DNA from: a virus
Reading direction: 5' to 3' (one strand)
Length of the DNA: 46,338 nt
Virus record (IMG/VR): IMGVR_UViG_3300044648_000043
Coordinates: 1-46,338 of that record
Positions 38,216 through 46,332 of the stretch are shown piece after piece; the first letter of the stretch is position 1; every line of letters begins with the position of its first letter. A program made the position numbers and the translations under genes. The notes under the pieces are model-generated. The model was not told the DNA's origin. It made no database searches and worked only from the letters and a program-made list of their open reading frames with translations.

Positions 38216-38425
38216 ATGGAACACGGCACGAAACTGATGGCGCTCATCTTCGAGCACTTTGGCAAAGGCTCGCCGGAGCAATGGCAAAGGGCCACAAGGT
38301 TCGCTGACGCCGTGGCCCTCGCCGAGCGCGAGCGATGCGCCAAGCTCCTGGAGGATGTGCAGCCCGCCTCCTTCGCGCCCGACCTACGCAAGGCTTTTGC
38401 CGCCGCCATCCGCAAGGGAGAATGA
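38216..38425 (+). CDS. Hypothetical small protein
   Basis: 69 aa. Helical: FEHFGKGSPEQWQRATRFADAVALAERERCAKLLEDV, ending in a FRKAFAAAIRKGE-like basic helix. Common type in Xanthomonad phage late-early region. Function unknown. Confidence 0.66.
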   Translation: MEHGTKLMALIFEHFGKGSPEQWQRATRFADAVALAERERCAKLLEDVQPASFAPDLRKAFAAAIRKGE

Positions 38426-38428
38426 GGG

Positions 38429-38623
38429 ATGGAATACGCAGACGGCTGGTACTGGCACATCGAGGACGGCGAGGAGCCGGAGATCGTGCAGGTGACTGGA
38501 GATCGCGCGTGGCAAGCTGGCTCGGACGTAGGCGTCGGGCTGCCCGGCCATGCCACTGAAGACGGCTGGCCGCCGATCCTTGGCGGGCGCCTTGTCGGCC
38601 CGCTGACTCCGCCGGAGGAATGA
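38429..38623 (+). CDS. Hypothetical small acidic protein
   Basis: 64 aa: YADGWYWHIEDGEEPEIVQV resembles DUF551-like short proteins, with IVQVTGDRAWQAG. Three bases after the preceding stop. Function unknown. Confidence 0.6.
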   Translation: MEYADGWYWHIEDGEEPEIVQVTGDRAWQAGSDVGVGLPGHATEDGWPPILGGRLVGPLTPPEE

Positions 38624-38627
38624 CGCC

Positions 38628-38987
38628 ATGAAGCACAAGACCGCAGACCTTTCCGGCGCGCTGCTGGATGCGGCGGTGGCAAAGGCGGAAGAGAGCCTGT
38701 ACGAACTACGCGAGGTGCATGGAGTGCTCCGCTGCCTCGTAGATGGCGACTACTACGAGCCGGCATCCGCATTGTCGGACTGCTCCGGCTGGTGTGACGC
38801 CGGCCCAATCATCGAGCGTGAGCGGATCAACGTCTGCTATGACGACCAAGGCGGGCGGGAGCGAGGCATGTGGAGCGCGTACATCTATGACGGCAACGGC
38901 TCCATGTGGTTCGGGGAGACTCCCCTGATCGCTGCCATGCGCGCGTTCGTTGCCAGCCGCTTCGGGGATGAGGTGGAGTTGCCGTGA
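38628..38987 (+). CDS. Hypothetical protein
   Basis: 119 aa. N-terminal helix, then YDDQGGRERGMWSAYIYD and FGETPLIAAMRAFVASRFGDEVELP, the usual DUF2591-like C-terminus (P-L-I-A-x-M-R) of phage accessory proteins. Overlaps the next gene by four bases. Confidence 0.72.
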   Translation: MKHKTADLSGALLDAAVAKAEESLYELREVHGVLRCLVDGDYYEPASALSDCSGWCDAGPIIERERINVCYDDQGGRERGMWSAYIYDGNGSMWFGETPLIAAMRAFVASRFGDEVELP

Positions 38988-39262
38988 ATGTGACCCCAAT
39001 CGGCCCCGGCAACGAAGCGGCAGCGGACGCCGGCAAGTCGTTCATGGCGACTGGCCCCGATGGGGAACTGCTCCTAGTCGGCAGCAACCCGCGCGGCGGC
39101 GTCTCGATGTATTGGGAATACAGCATCGAGAGGGCGGGCTGGTGCCTGATGGTGCGCGACGGCGATCTGACTGCGGCGCGCGCCTATGGCCCATTCACCG
39201 ATTTGGAGGCGCGAGAGGCCGGAATGCAGCACGGCGTGCCCTTCGTAGCGCCCAAGCCATAA
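38984..39262 (+). CDS. Hypothetical protein
   Basis: 92 aa, GTG start. Beta-like (GELLLVGSNPRGGVSMYWEYS, GWCLMVRDGDLTAARAYGPFTDLEAREAG). Last gene before the late promoter. Function unknown. Confidence 0.65.
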   Translation: MNVTPIGPGNEAAADAGKSFMATGPDGELLLVGSNPRGGVSMYWEYSIERAGWCLMVRDGDLTAARAYGPFTDLEAREAGMQHGVPFVAPKP

Positions 39263-39277
39263 CCCTACCGAAAACGC

Positions 39278-39307
39278 TTGCACTCACGGTAACTGCTGTG
39301 CTACGCT
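39278..39307 (+). promoter_or_regulatory. Late promoter (pR'-like)
   Basis: -35 TTGCAC (39278-39283), 17-18 base spacer, -10 CTACGCT region (39301-39307). Between the last accessory gene and the lysis genes. A terminator 120 bases downstream is the layout of Q-dependent late promoters. Confidence 0.58.
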
Positions 39308-39692
39308 CCCGCGCATCACTCCGCGCGTCGGAGTCGCCCAACGCGGGCAGTCTGTCGAACACCTCTTCGTAGCTGTTGTGGCTACGGGTCGCCCTTAGAC
39401 AGGGAAGGTGTCTCCGAAATTCCCCAAGCCGCCCATCCGAGGCGGCTTTTTCGTTCAGTCGGGATCGTCCGCACCTGAAGTCATAGGCACCGCAGCTCGC
39501 AGAGCATCAGCCGGGCGCCACCTAGACCCAGGACGAGCCCGCACCTCTCCTTCTAGCCATCCTGCCGCCCTCATGGGGCGCTCCCGGTGTCGCACTCGCA
39601 CCGCAGGACGAGACGTGCGAACCGCAGGACCCAGCTTGGACAGATCGCTCCAGGTAAGACGGCATGGGCGCCACAACACCGAAAGGACCGCG
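39308..39692. other. Late leader region without genes
   Basis: 385 bases with no convincing gene. Contains a perfect hairpin CGTAGC-N7-GCTACG (39368-39386), CTGTC/GACAG and ACACC/GGTGT pairs around it, then the terminator at 39426. The remainder up to 39692 has only shadow frames. It probably encodes an untranslated leader that a Q-modified polymerase reads through. Confidence 0.5.
39426..39450 (+). terminator. Terminator tR'-like downstream of the late promoter
   Basis: AGCCGCC / GGCGGCT hairpin with seven-base loop, TTTTT tail. Without the antiterminator, transcription from 39278 would stop here before the lysis genes. Confidence 0.78.
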
Positions 39693-39980
39693 ATGAAGGC
39701 AGAAACCGAGCAGGAAACGCCTCGCGGCTTTCACCTGAACAAGAACATCGACTTGGGGCATGTGATCTCCGTAGTCATGATGCTCGCCGCCCTGATGGTG
39801 CAGTGGAACATGATGGACAAGCGGGTGGCGGTGCTGGAAGAAGCCCGCAGCGCCCAGCGCGAGCGCGACCAAGGGCAGGACACTCTGACCAAGGAGAAGT
39901 TCCAGGAGGTGCGTGACGCCCTTGCTGGACTCACCCGTTCGGTGGAGAAGGTTTCGGACAAGCTGGAGCAGCGTAAGTGA
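39693..39980 (+). CDS. Putative holin or small membrane lysis protein
   Basis: 95 aa from ATG at 39693, AAAGGA upstream. One membrane span (LGHVISVVMMLAALMVQWNMM, residues ~22-42), then a coiled coil (VAVLEEARSAQRERDQ) and polar helix. Located directly upstream of the lysozyme gene, with a four-base overlap. This is the usual holin place; the single span with long cytoplasmic or periplasmic helix could also be an i-spanin. Confidence 0.68.
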   Translation: MKAETEQETPRGFHLNKNIDLGHVISVVMMLAALMVQWNMMDKRVAVLEEARSAQRERDQGQDTLTKEKFQEVRDALAGLTRSVEKVSDKLEQRK

Positions 39981-40417
39981 GGGCCGAGCTGGCCAGGCAG
40001 TTGAAGGGCGACGAAGGGGTTATCCCGCACGCCTACCCTGACCACCTGGGCTACTTGACCATCGGCGTCGGTCGACTGATCGACAAGCGCAAAGGCGGCT
40101 GCCTTCGCCCTGACGAGATCACCTACCTCCTGAACAACGATATAGACGACCGGATCGACGCGCTCACCCGCGCGCTGCCGTGGTTTCAGGACTTGGACGA
40201 TGCCCGCAAAGGGGTGCTCCTGAACATGGCGTTCCAGCTTGGGACCGAAGGGCTCCTGAAGTTTGAGAACACCTTGGCCCTGATCCGGGACGGCAAGTAC
40301 GAGAACGCCGCCCACGCGATGGGGCAGTCCCTCTGGGCCAAGCAAACCCCGGAGCGCGCCGAGCGCATGGCGGACCAGATGCGATCCGGGCTCTGGCAGT
40401 ACGCCCCAGGCGCATGA
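39977..40417 (+). CDS. Endolysin, lysozyme of glycoside hydrolase family 24
   Basis: 146 aa, GTG start. The T4-lysozyme catalytic pattern E-x8-D-x5-T is present as Glu13, Asp22, Thr28 in GDEGVIPHAYPDHLGYLTIGVG. WFQDLDDARKGVLLNMAFQLG and LWAKQTPERAERMADQMRSG are family landmarks. No signal peptide, so it needs a holin for release. Confidence 0.94.
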   Translation: MRAELARQLKGDEGVIPHAYPDHLGYLTIGVGRLIDKRKGGCLRPDEITYLLNNDIDDRIDALTRALPWFQDLDDARKGVLLNMAFQLGTEGLLKFENTLALIRDGKYENAAHAMGQSLWAKQTPERAERMADQMRSGLWQYAPGA

Positions 40418-40551
40418 CCTGCGCCCGCTGCGGCTCTGAGGCGCACACGGCGCCGCACTGCACCTGGCCGACCGACACCGACGACGAGCCGATCAAGGTT
40501 CCCTATGTGCCTCCGGTGCATGAGGACGACGAGCTGGACGAGTGGATGTGA
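40414..40551 (+). CDS. Small zinc-ribbon protein
   Basis: 45 aa, below usual cut-offs. ATG overlaps the endolysin stop. MTCARCGSEAHTAPHCTWP has a C-x2-C...H-x4-C zinc-knuckle, the rest is acidic (DTDDEPIK, HEDDELDEW). Commonly seen near lysis genes in proteobacterial phages; function unknown. Confidence 0.72.
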   Translation: MTCARCGSEAHTAPHCTWPTDTDDEPIKVPYVPPVHEDDELDEWM

Positions 40552-40558
40552 GGTGCCT

Positions 40559-40690
40559 ATGACCCGATTCCTGATCACCATCGCCATGCTGGCCCTGCTT
40601 TCCGGCTGCGCCGGCCTGCAGACCAACTGGCGCCTGCAGCTGGACATGAACTACAGCACGCCGGAGGACGCTCCGAAGAAGGCGCCGTGA
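40559..40690 (+). CDS. Small lipoprotein (o-spanin-like)
   Basis: 43 aa. Signal type II: MTRFLITIAMLALLSGC, lipobox LSGC. Short mature part of ~26 residues with Pro near the end, like Rz1-type outer-membrane spanins. No clear inner-membrane partner apart from the 39693 protein. Overlaps the next gene by four bases. Confidence 0.7.
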   Translation: MTRFLITIAMLALLSGCAGLQTNWRLQLDMNYSTPEDAPKKAP

Positions 40691-41079
40691 CCTGGCGGAC
40701 CCTCCTTCGGGTAGAGGAAGCCGGCCACGACGGCTCAGGCCGGGCTGTGTGGGAGCTGATCGATCCGCTGCTGTTCGAGTCCGAGCAGTTCGGGGATGTC
40801 GTGGTGCCGGCGACCTTCCGCACCAATTTCGCATCGGTGCCGCGCCTGCCGCTGGTGTTCCTGCTGGCTGGCGACCGCGCCCACAAGGAAGCGGCCCTGC
40901 ACGACGCGGAGTACACCCTGCACCGCCTGACGCGGGAGCAGGCTGACGCGCTGTTCCTGGAGGCGCTGCTGCTCAACCCGCTGATCCCCAAGTGGATCGC
41001 CTACGCCATGCACCAGGCCGTGCGCCTGTTCGGGCAGGGCGGCTGGGATGCCACCTCGAACGTCATGCAAGCCGAATAG
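40687..41079 (+). CDS. DUF1353 protein
   Basis: 130 aa, GTG start. TFRTNFASVPRLPLVFLLAGDRAHKEAALHDAEYTLHRLTREQAD is the DUF1353 signature (T-N-F-A-S-V-P and A-x-x-H-D). These phage late proteins are probably structural or DNA ejection related; role unknown. Confidence 0.86.
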   Translation: MTWRTLLRVEEAGHDGSGRAVWELIDPLLFESEQFGDVVVPATFRTNFASVPRLPLVFLLAGDRAHKEAALHDAEYTLHRLTREQADALFLEALLLNPLIPKWIAYAMHQAVRLFGQGGWDATSNVMQAE

Positions 41080-41087
41080 GAGCCACC

Positions 41088-41372
41088 ATGGGCGAGATCG
41101 AATTCAAGGGCGAACTGCATACGATCCCCGCAGGGGCGGCATTGGTGCTGAAGGTGGACCGCATGCTGAGCGCGGAACAGACCAACCGAATCCGAGAGCA
41201 CTGCGCAAAGGTATTCGGGGCAGCCCATCCTGTGCTGGTGGTCGGCCCGGAATTCGAGGTGACCGCCGTAACCCCCGTCCAGTTCACCCAGAGCGTGGAT
41301 GTGGGCGGGCTGGCGACGAAAGAGGATGTGCGCCGCGCGCTGACCCGCTTCGCCACCTACGAGCGGAGGTAG
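41088..41372 (+). CDS. Hypothetical protein
   Basis: 94 aa, ATG after AGGAGCC. GAALVLKVDRMLSAEQTNRIREHCAKVFG and VLVVGPEFEVTAV look like an alpha/beta domain seen in many phage genomes between lysis and terminase genes. Function unknown. Confidence 0.72.
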   Translation: MGEIEFKGELHTIPAGAALVLKVDRMLSAEQTNRIREHCAKVFGAAHPVLVVGPEFEVTAVTPVQFTQSVDVGGLATKEDVRRALTRFATYERR

Positions 41373-41375
41373 ACC

Positions 41376-41675
41376 ATGCGCGCCATCGCCTTCACCCTGC
41401 TGCTGATCGCCTTCCCGGTGTTCGGCGCTGAGCTGATCGCCCGCGACGGGGACAACGAGGTGCGGCTGTTCGATTCGCCCTGCGTGCATGCCGAAACGCT
41501 CGGGCGCCTCCCGCCTCCGATGCGGGAGAAGTACAGCAAGGCCACCGGGCGCTTCCAAGGGCAGATGTTCTACGGCTGCTGGCGCCTCCAAGGGAATGCC
41601 GCGGTGGTGATCTGGGAAGACGGCGACCAGGGCCTGATCCCGGTCGCGGACCTGAAGCCGGCGATGGACATCTGA
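41376..41675 (+). CDS. Exported small protein A (paralogue pair)
   Basis: 99 aa. Signal peptide MRAIAFTLLLIAFPVFGAE. Mature domain has two Cys (DSPCVHAETLG and FYGCWRLQG) likely forming a disulfide, followed by VVIWEDGDQGLIPVADLKPA. The next gene has the same layout. A periplasmic role in the host is inferred. Confidence 0.74.
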   Translation: MRAIAFTLLLIAFPVFGAELIARDGDNEVRLFDSPCVHAETLGRLPPPMREKYSKATGRFQGQMFYGCWRLQGNAAVVIWEDGDQGLIPVADLKPAMDI

Positions 41676-41677
41676 GC

Positions 41678-42058
41678 ATGCGCGCCCTTGCCGCCCTGAT
41701 CGCAACCGCCGCCCTTGCGCTGGCTGCTGTGGCATTCCCGCTGGCTCTTGCCTACCGTGAGGCGCCGCCGGCACCAGTGCAGCCGCTGGTGGTGGGCGAG
41801 CCGGACCTTGTCTACAAGCAGGGCACCATGGCCATCCGCCTGACGCACAAGCCATGCGAGTTCTCGGGCATCGTGGAGATCCTGGAGAACGAGGGCGTTC
41901 CCCCTGTCCTGTCTTACGTCATGGTGCAGGAGGGTAGGCCCGAGGTGCGGGGGTGCTGGGCGAAGGCGGCCTACGACGACGAGGTGCTGGTGCAGGACAT
42001 GGCAGGCGGCGACTCCTTCATGCCGCTGTCGTGGTTCAAGCCGGACCTTGGGGTGTAG
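41678..42058 (+). CDS. Exported small protein B (paralogue pair)
   Basis: 126 aa, two bases after protein A. Signal or anchor segment LAALIATAALALAAVAFPLALA. Mature domain: IRLTHKPCEFSG, VRGCWAKAAYDDEVLVQDMAGGDSFMPLSWFKP, aligned with protein A (paired Cys, G-C-W, final F-K-P / L-K-P). So A and B arose by duplication. Function unknown. Confidence 0.74.
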   Translation: MRALAALIATAALALAAVAFPLALAYREAPPAPVQPLVVGEPDLVYKQGTMAIRLTHKPCEFSGIVEILENEGVPPVLSYVMVQEGRPEVRGCWAKAAYDDEVLVQDMAGGDSFMPLSWFKPDLGV

Positions 42059-42355
42059 GTGGCCTGGAGTAAGGAAAGCCGGCACGCCCGAGGGTACGGC
42101 GCAGCATGGGACAAGGTGCGCAAGAGGATCATGGAGCGCGACCACTACCTGTGCCAGTGCCCCGAGTGCGCCAAGCGCCAAGTCCCGCTGGTCGCTCATG
42201 AGGTGGACCACATCAAGCCGAAGGCCGAAGGCGGCACGGACGACGAGAGCAACCTGCGCGCCGTAAACAGGGAATGCCACAAGCGCATTACGAAGCTGCA
42301 GACCGGCTACAAGCCCCGACCGCAGATAGGTGCTGATGGGTGGCCTCTGCCCTGA
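42059..42355 (+). CDS. HNH endonuclease of the packaging module
   Basis: 98 aa, GTG start directly after the previous stop. CQCPECAKR plus AHEVDHIKPKAEGGTDDESNLRAVNRECHKRIT is a complete HNH motif (H-x-V-D-H, N, H). HNH proteins next to terminase genes cooperate with the large terminase in cos-phage DNA cleavage (HK97 gp74 type). Confidence 0.92.
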   Translation: MAWSKESRHARGYGAAWDKVRKRIMERDHYLCQCPECAKRQVPLVAHEVDHIKPKAEGGTDDESNLRAVNRECHKRITKLQTGYKPRPQIGADGWPLP

Positions 42356-42504
42356 TCGAGGCGCCTGCGCCATCCTGGTGGCAGCGCGGGGCATCGGCGA
42401 CCACCCCGGGGGGCTTCGAAGTATGGGGCCTACGGAGCAGGGACCGCCCGGTTCCTGTCCTGTGCTCACCCGCGAAATGAAATGACTTTTTGGAGGGGCC
42501 GGAA
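42356..42504. other. Non-coding region upstream of terminase, candidate cos
   Basis: 149 bases without a gene between HNH and small terminase. Contains CCCCGGGG and several G/C-rich direct repeats, and the terminase ribosome site GGAGG near 42492. In HK97-like phages cos lies here. I cannot point to the nick positions. Confidence 0.4.
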
Positions 42505-43014
42505 ATGGCAGGACGACGGCCCAAGCCCACTCACCTGAAGGTGGTTTCCGGGAATCCCGGGAAGCGGGCGATCAATAAGCGCGAGCCGAAGCCGAAGCGG
42601 GAGATTCCCAGCTGCCCAGCGCACCTGAGCGACACCAGCAAGGTGGCCTGGGGAAAGCTCTGCGTCCTCCTGGACCGGATGGGCGTGCTGACCGAGGCCG
42701 ACGTGCTGGCGTTGGAGCGGCTGGTCGACTGCTATGCCGAGATCCTGGAATGCCGGGAGCTGGTGGCGCGTGACGGCCGGACGTACAGCAGCGTGACCAC
42801 GCGGACGACCAGCGAAGAGGGCGAGGAAACCACCGTCGAAGAGGTGAAGTCCTTGCTCAAGGCGAATCCGGCGGTCGCCATGCTGGGCGATGCGGATCGG
42901 CGGTTCAAAGGGTACTTGATCGAGTTCGGGCTGACGCCCGCAGCGCGTTCGAAGGTGCAGGTCAAGGACGACGATGGCGACAAGAAAGACCCCCTCCAGG
43001 AGTTCTTCGGCTGA
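42505..43014 (+). CDS. terS: Terminase small subunit, P27 family
   Basis: 169 aa. AGRRPKPTHLKVVSGNPGKRAINKREPKP is the P27-family opening. CPAHLSDTSKVAWGKLCVLLDRMGVLTEADVLALERLVDCYAE is the conserved helical core. Recognises the packaging site. Overlaps terL by 41 bases. Confidence 0.93.
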   Translation: MAGRRPKPTHLKVVSGNPGKRAINKREPKPKREIPSCPAHLSDTSKVAWGKLCVLLDRMGVLTEADVLALERLVDCYAEILECRELVARDGRTYSSVTTRTTSEEGEETTVEEVKSLLKANPAVAMLGDADRRFKGYLIEFGLTPAARSKVQVKDDDGDKKDPLQEFFG

Positions 43015-44689
43015 TCCAGTCACCGAGTACGCCCGCGAGGTTGTGGCCGGCACGCGGATTGCCGGGCCGCACGTTCGAAACCAGTGCAAGCGGCACCTGG
43101 CCGACCTGAAGGAAGGCAAGAAACGCGGGCTGAAGTGGGATCTGGACGAGTCGAACAAGGCCATCCGGTTCTATGAAAGCGTGCTGAAACTGAACGGCGG
43201 CGACTTCGAAGGCAAGCCCTTCACGCTGCTGGCCTGGCAGAAGTTCGTCGTCGGCAGCATTTTCGGCTGGAAGGCGGCCGATGGCTACCGCCGGTTCCGG
43301 GTGGTGTACGTCGAGACGGCCAAGGGCTCCGGCAAGTCGCCGCTGGCCGCCGGCATCGGCATGAAGGGCCTGGTCGCAGACGGCGAGCCGCGGGCCGAGA
43401 TTTACAGCGCCGCCACGAAAAAGGATCAGGCCATGATCCTGTTCCGTGACGCCGTTGCGATGGTTGACCAGTCGCCGGAGCTGACAAAGCGGCTGCAGAA
43501 AAGCGGGACCGGCGAGAAGTGCTGGAACCTGGCCTACCTGCAGGCCGGCGCGTTCTTCCGGCCGATCAGTTCGGACGATGGGCAATCTGGCCCGCGCCCG
43601 CACATCGGCTTGGTGGACGAGCTGCACGAGCACAAGACGAACACGGTGGTCGAAATGCTGCGCGCGGGTACCAAGAGCCGGCGGCAGGCGCTGATCTTCA
43701 TGATCACGAACAGCGGTTCGAACAAGCTGGGCCCCTGCTGGAGCTATCACGAGTACGCCGCGAAGGTGGCGGCCGGCGACATGACGGACGACGGCTTTTT
43801 CCCGTTCGTGTGCGCGCTGGACGAAGAGGACGACCCCTTCGAGGACGAGGGCTGCTGGTCGAAGGCGAACCCCAGCCTGCAGGACGCCGACCTGCCCGGA
43901 TACAAGTACATCCGGGAGCAGGTCACCGAGGCGAAGGGCATGCCTTCGAAGGAGGCGATTGTCCGCAGGCTTAACTTCTGCCAGTGGACGGATGCCGAGT
44001 CGCCCTGGATCTCCCACGAGGTCTGGAAAGGTGCGGAGCGAGAGTACGACATCGAGAGCCTGCGCGGCCGGCGCGCGGTGGCTGGGCTGGACCTGTCCAG
44101 CACGACCGACCTGACCGGGCTGGTGTTCTTGGTGGAGCCGGTGGAGAAGGACGAGCCCTGGCGCATCGTCCCCTACGCCTGGCTGCCGGAGGTTGACCTG
44201 CAGCGCAAGTCCGACAGCGACCGGGTTCCGTGGGTGCAGTGGCGTGCCGAGGGCCTGCTGGATACCACCCCGGGCCGGGCGATCAGCAAGCGGGTGATCC
44301 TGCAGCGGCTGTCCGGGCTGTGCGACTTCTTCGAAGTGATGGAGGTCGCCTACGACCGCTGGCGCATCGAGGACTTGCTGGCCCTGGCCAACGACGACGG
44401 CATCACGCTGCCGACGATGCGCCCATGGGGGCAGGGATTCAAGGACATGAGCCCGGCGGTCGAGCAGTTCGAACGGATGCTCCTGAACGGGGAGATGGTC
44501 CACCCGGGCCACAAGGTGCTGACGTACTGCGTCGGTAACGCGGTGATCGAACAAGACGCCGCCGAAAACCGCAAGCTGAGCAAAGAGAAGGCGGTCGGGC
44601 GGATCGACTTGGCTGTGGCTGCCGTAATGGCTGCCGGGCTGGTGACGACCGCCGATTCCTCCGAAAAATCATTCTGGGAAACCGCCTGA
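42974..44689 (+). CDS. terL: Terminase large subunit
   Basis: 571 aa. ATPase domain: VVYVETAKGSGKSPLAAGIG with Walker Lys121, LVDELHEH with Asp215-Glu216. Nuclease domain: AVAGLDLSSTTDLTGLVFLVEP and AYDRWRIEDLL, ending AVGRIDLAVAAVMAAGL, matching the HK97/P27-like Terminase_1 family. Pumps DNA into the prohead and cuts it. Shares one base with the portal ATG. Confidence 0.95.
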   Translation: MATRKTPSRSSSADPVTEYAREVVAGTRIAGPHVRNQCKRHLADLKEGKKRGLKWDLDESNKAIRFYESVLKLNGGDFEGKPFTLLAWQKFVVGSIFGWKAADGYRRFRVVYVETAKGSGKSPLAAGIGMKGLVADGEPRAEIYSAATKKDQAMILFRDAVAMVDQSPELTKRLQKSGTGEKCWNLAYLQAGAFFRPISSDDGQSGPRPHIGLVDELHEHKTNTVVEMLRAGTKSRRQALIFMITNSGSNKLGPCWSYHEYAAKVAAGDMTDDGFFPFVCALDEEDDPFEDEGCWSKANPSLQDADLPGYKYIREQVTEAKGMPSKEAIVRRLNFCQWTDAESPWISHEVWKGAEREYDIESLRGRRAVAGLDLSSTTDLTGLVFLVEPVEKDEPWRIVPYAWLPEVDLQRKSDSDRVPWVQWRAEGLLDTTPGRAISKRVILQRLSGLCDFFEVMEVAYDRWRIEDLLALANDDGITLPTMRPWGQGFKDMSPAVEQFERMLLNGEMVHPGHKVLTYCVGNAVIEQDAAENRKLSKEKAVGRIDLAVAAVMAAGLVTTADSSEKSFWETA

Positions 44690-46332
44690 TGGGACTATTC
44701 GACCGCATGTTCGGACGGAAGGCGAGCGACCCGCTTGCCCTCTGGGCCGAGATCGCGCGCGCCGGCCGCACGTCCAAGGCGGGGCCGACCGTCAACCTGG
44801 ACAACGCGCTGAAGGTGGCGACCGTGTTCGCCTGCCTGAAGGTGCTGTCGCAGGGCTGCGCGCAGGTTCCGTTCAAGCTGTTCCGCGAGGCGCAGGAGGG
44901 CGGCCTGACGAAGATCACGCCGGCCCGCGACCTGCCGCTGTACGACCTGATGGCGTCGAAGCCGAACGACTGGCAGACGTCGTTCGAGTTCCGCGAGCAG
45001 CTGGTGATCCATGCCGGGCTGGGCAACGCCTTCGTATGGAAGAACACTATCGACGGAGTCGGCCGTGATCAGCAGCGGATCGCCGAGCTGGTGCTTCTGA
45101 ATCCCGCGCGAATGGTGGTCAATCAGCAGGACGAGCGCCTGGCGCCAGTGTACGAGTACACCACCCAGAACGGCACGGTGCTGCACTTCGACCGCTCGAC
45201 CATCTGGCACGTCCGCGGGCCTAGCTGGGCCGGTTTCGTGGGCATGGATGTCCTGAAGATCGCGCGGGAATCGCTCGGCTTGGCGATGGCGCTCGAAGAC
45301 AGCCACGCCAGCCTGCACAAAAACGGCGTGCGGCCGTCTGGCGTCTATTCGGTCGAGGGCAACCTCTCGACCGAACAGCAGGAAAAGCTGGTCAAGTGGC
45401 TGAAGAAAGAATCCGGCGGCCCCGACAACGTCGGCGCCCCGCTGGTCCTGGACCGCGCGGCCAAGTGGCTGTCGCAGACCATGACGGGCGTGGACGCCCA
45501 GCACCTGGAGACGCGGCGCTTCGAGCTGGAGGAAATCTGCCGTTTCATGGGTGTTTCGCCCTTCATGGTGTTCCACACCGACAAGGCGCCGACCTACGCG
45601 AGCGCGGAACAGTTCCAGATCCAGCACGTCGTGCACACCCTGTCGCCATGGTACGCGCGGATCGAGGGCTCGGCCGACGTCAACCTGCTGACGGACAAGC
45701 AGCGCGCGCAGGGCCTCTACTTCAAGTTCGTTTCCGCCGGCCTGCTGCGCGGCGCGATGAAGGATCAGGGCGAGTTCTTCGCCAAGATGCTGGGCTCCGG
45801 CGGCACGCGGCAGGTGATGACGCAGGACGAGATCCGCGCCCTGCTCGAACTGAACCCGATGGGCGGCGATGCCGCGGTCCTGCACGAACCGACCGGCAGC
45901 ACGCCTCCGCCCGGCCCGACGCCTGCGGAAAAAGAGCAGATGAAGTCGCTGGAGATGAAGCTGGCCGCGGTCGAGTCCCGCCCGGCGCTGCCCCCGGTGA
46001 TCAACATCACCCTGAATCAGGAGCCGGTCACGGTGAAGCACGAAGGCGGCGCCGTCACGGTGAACACGCCGGAGATGAAGGCCGCCGCGGCCCCGGTGGT
46101 GAACGTGCAGAACGACATCCACGTCCCGCCGGGCCCTGCGCCGAGCGTGACGGTCGAGAACAACATCCAGAAGCAGGACGCGCCGCACGTCACGCTGGAG
46201 GCTGTCCTTCCTCCGCTGACGGTGAACGCAGTCATGCCCGCGCGCAAGACGCACACCGAAACCACGGTGAAACACGACAAGAACGGGAAAATCGTCGGCT
46301 CGGTCAGCGACGGCTCTGAAAAGGACGCCTGA
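44689..46332 (+). CDS. Portal protein, HK97 family
   Basis: 547 aa. LWAEIARAGRTSKAGPTVNLDNALKVATVFACLKVLSQ is the standard HK97 portal opening; FRTS-type stem (QTMTGVDAQHLETRRFELEEICRFMGVSPFMV) follows. The C-terminal ~130 residues are unusual: a Pro/Val-rich tract with repeats of the VxVNxP / VTVENNIQ kind (residues ~415-520), then a Lys-rich tail. Many HK97 portals are about 400-430 aa, so this tail is an addition, possibly inside the head. ATG shares a base with the terL stop. Confidence 0.94.
   Translation: MGLFDRMFGRKASDPLALWAEIARAGRTSKAGPTVNLDNALKVATVFACLKVLSQGCAQVPFKLFREAQEGGLTKITPARDLPLYDLMASKPNDWQTSFEFREQLVIHAGLGNAFVWKNTIDGVGRDQQRIAELVLLNPARMVVNQQDERLAPVYEYTTQNGTVLHFDRSTIWHVRGPSWAGFVGMDVLKIARESLGLAMALEDSHASLHKNGVRPSGVYSVEGNLSTEQQEKLVKWLKKESGGPDNVGAPLVLDRAAKWLSQTMTGVDAQHLETRRFELEEICRFMGVSPFMVFHTDKAPTYASAEQFQIQHVVHTLSPWYARIEGSADVNLLTDKQRAQGLYFKFVSAGLLRGAMKDQGEFFAKMLGSGGTRQVMTQDEIRALLELNPMGGDAAVLHEPTGSTPPPGPTPAEKEQMKSLEMKLAAVESRPALPPVINITLNQEPVTVKHEGGAVTVNTPEMKAAAAPVVNVQNDIHVPPGPAPSVTVENNIQKQDAPHVTLEAVLPPLTVNAVMPARKTHTETTVKHDKNGKIVGSVSDGSEKDA

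Noticed and set aside
42962-46275. Two minus-strand frames of over 500 residues opposite terL and portal
   Set aside because: Shadow frames of high-GC genes, with no promoter or start.
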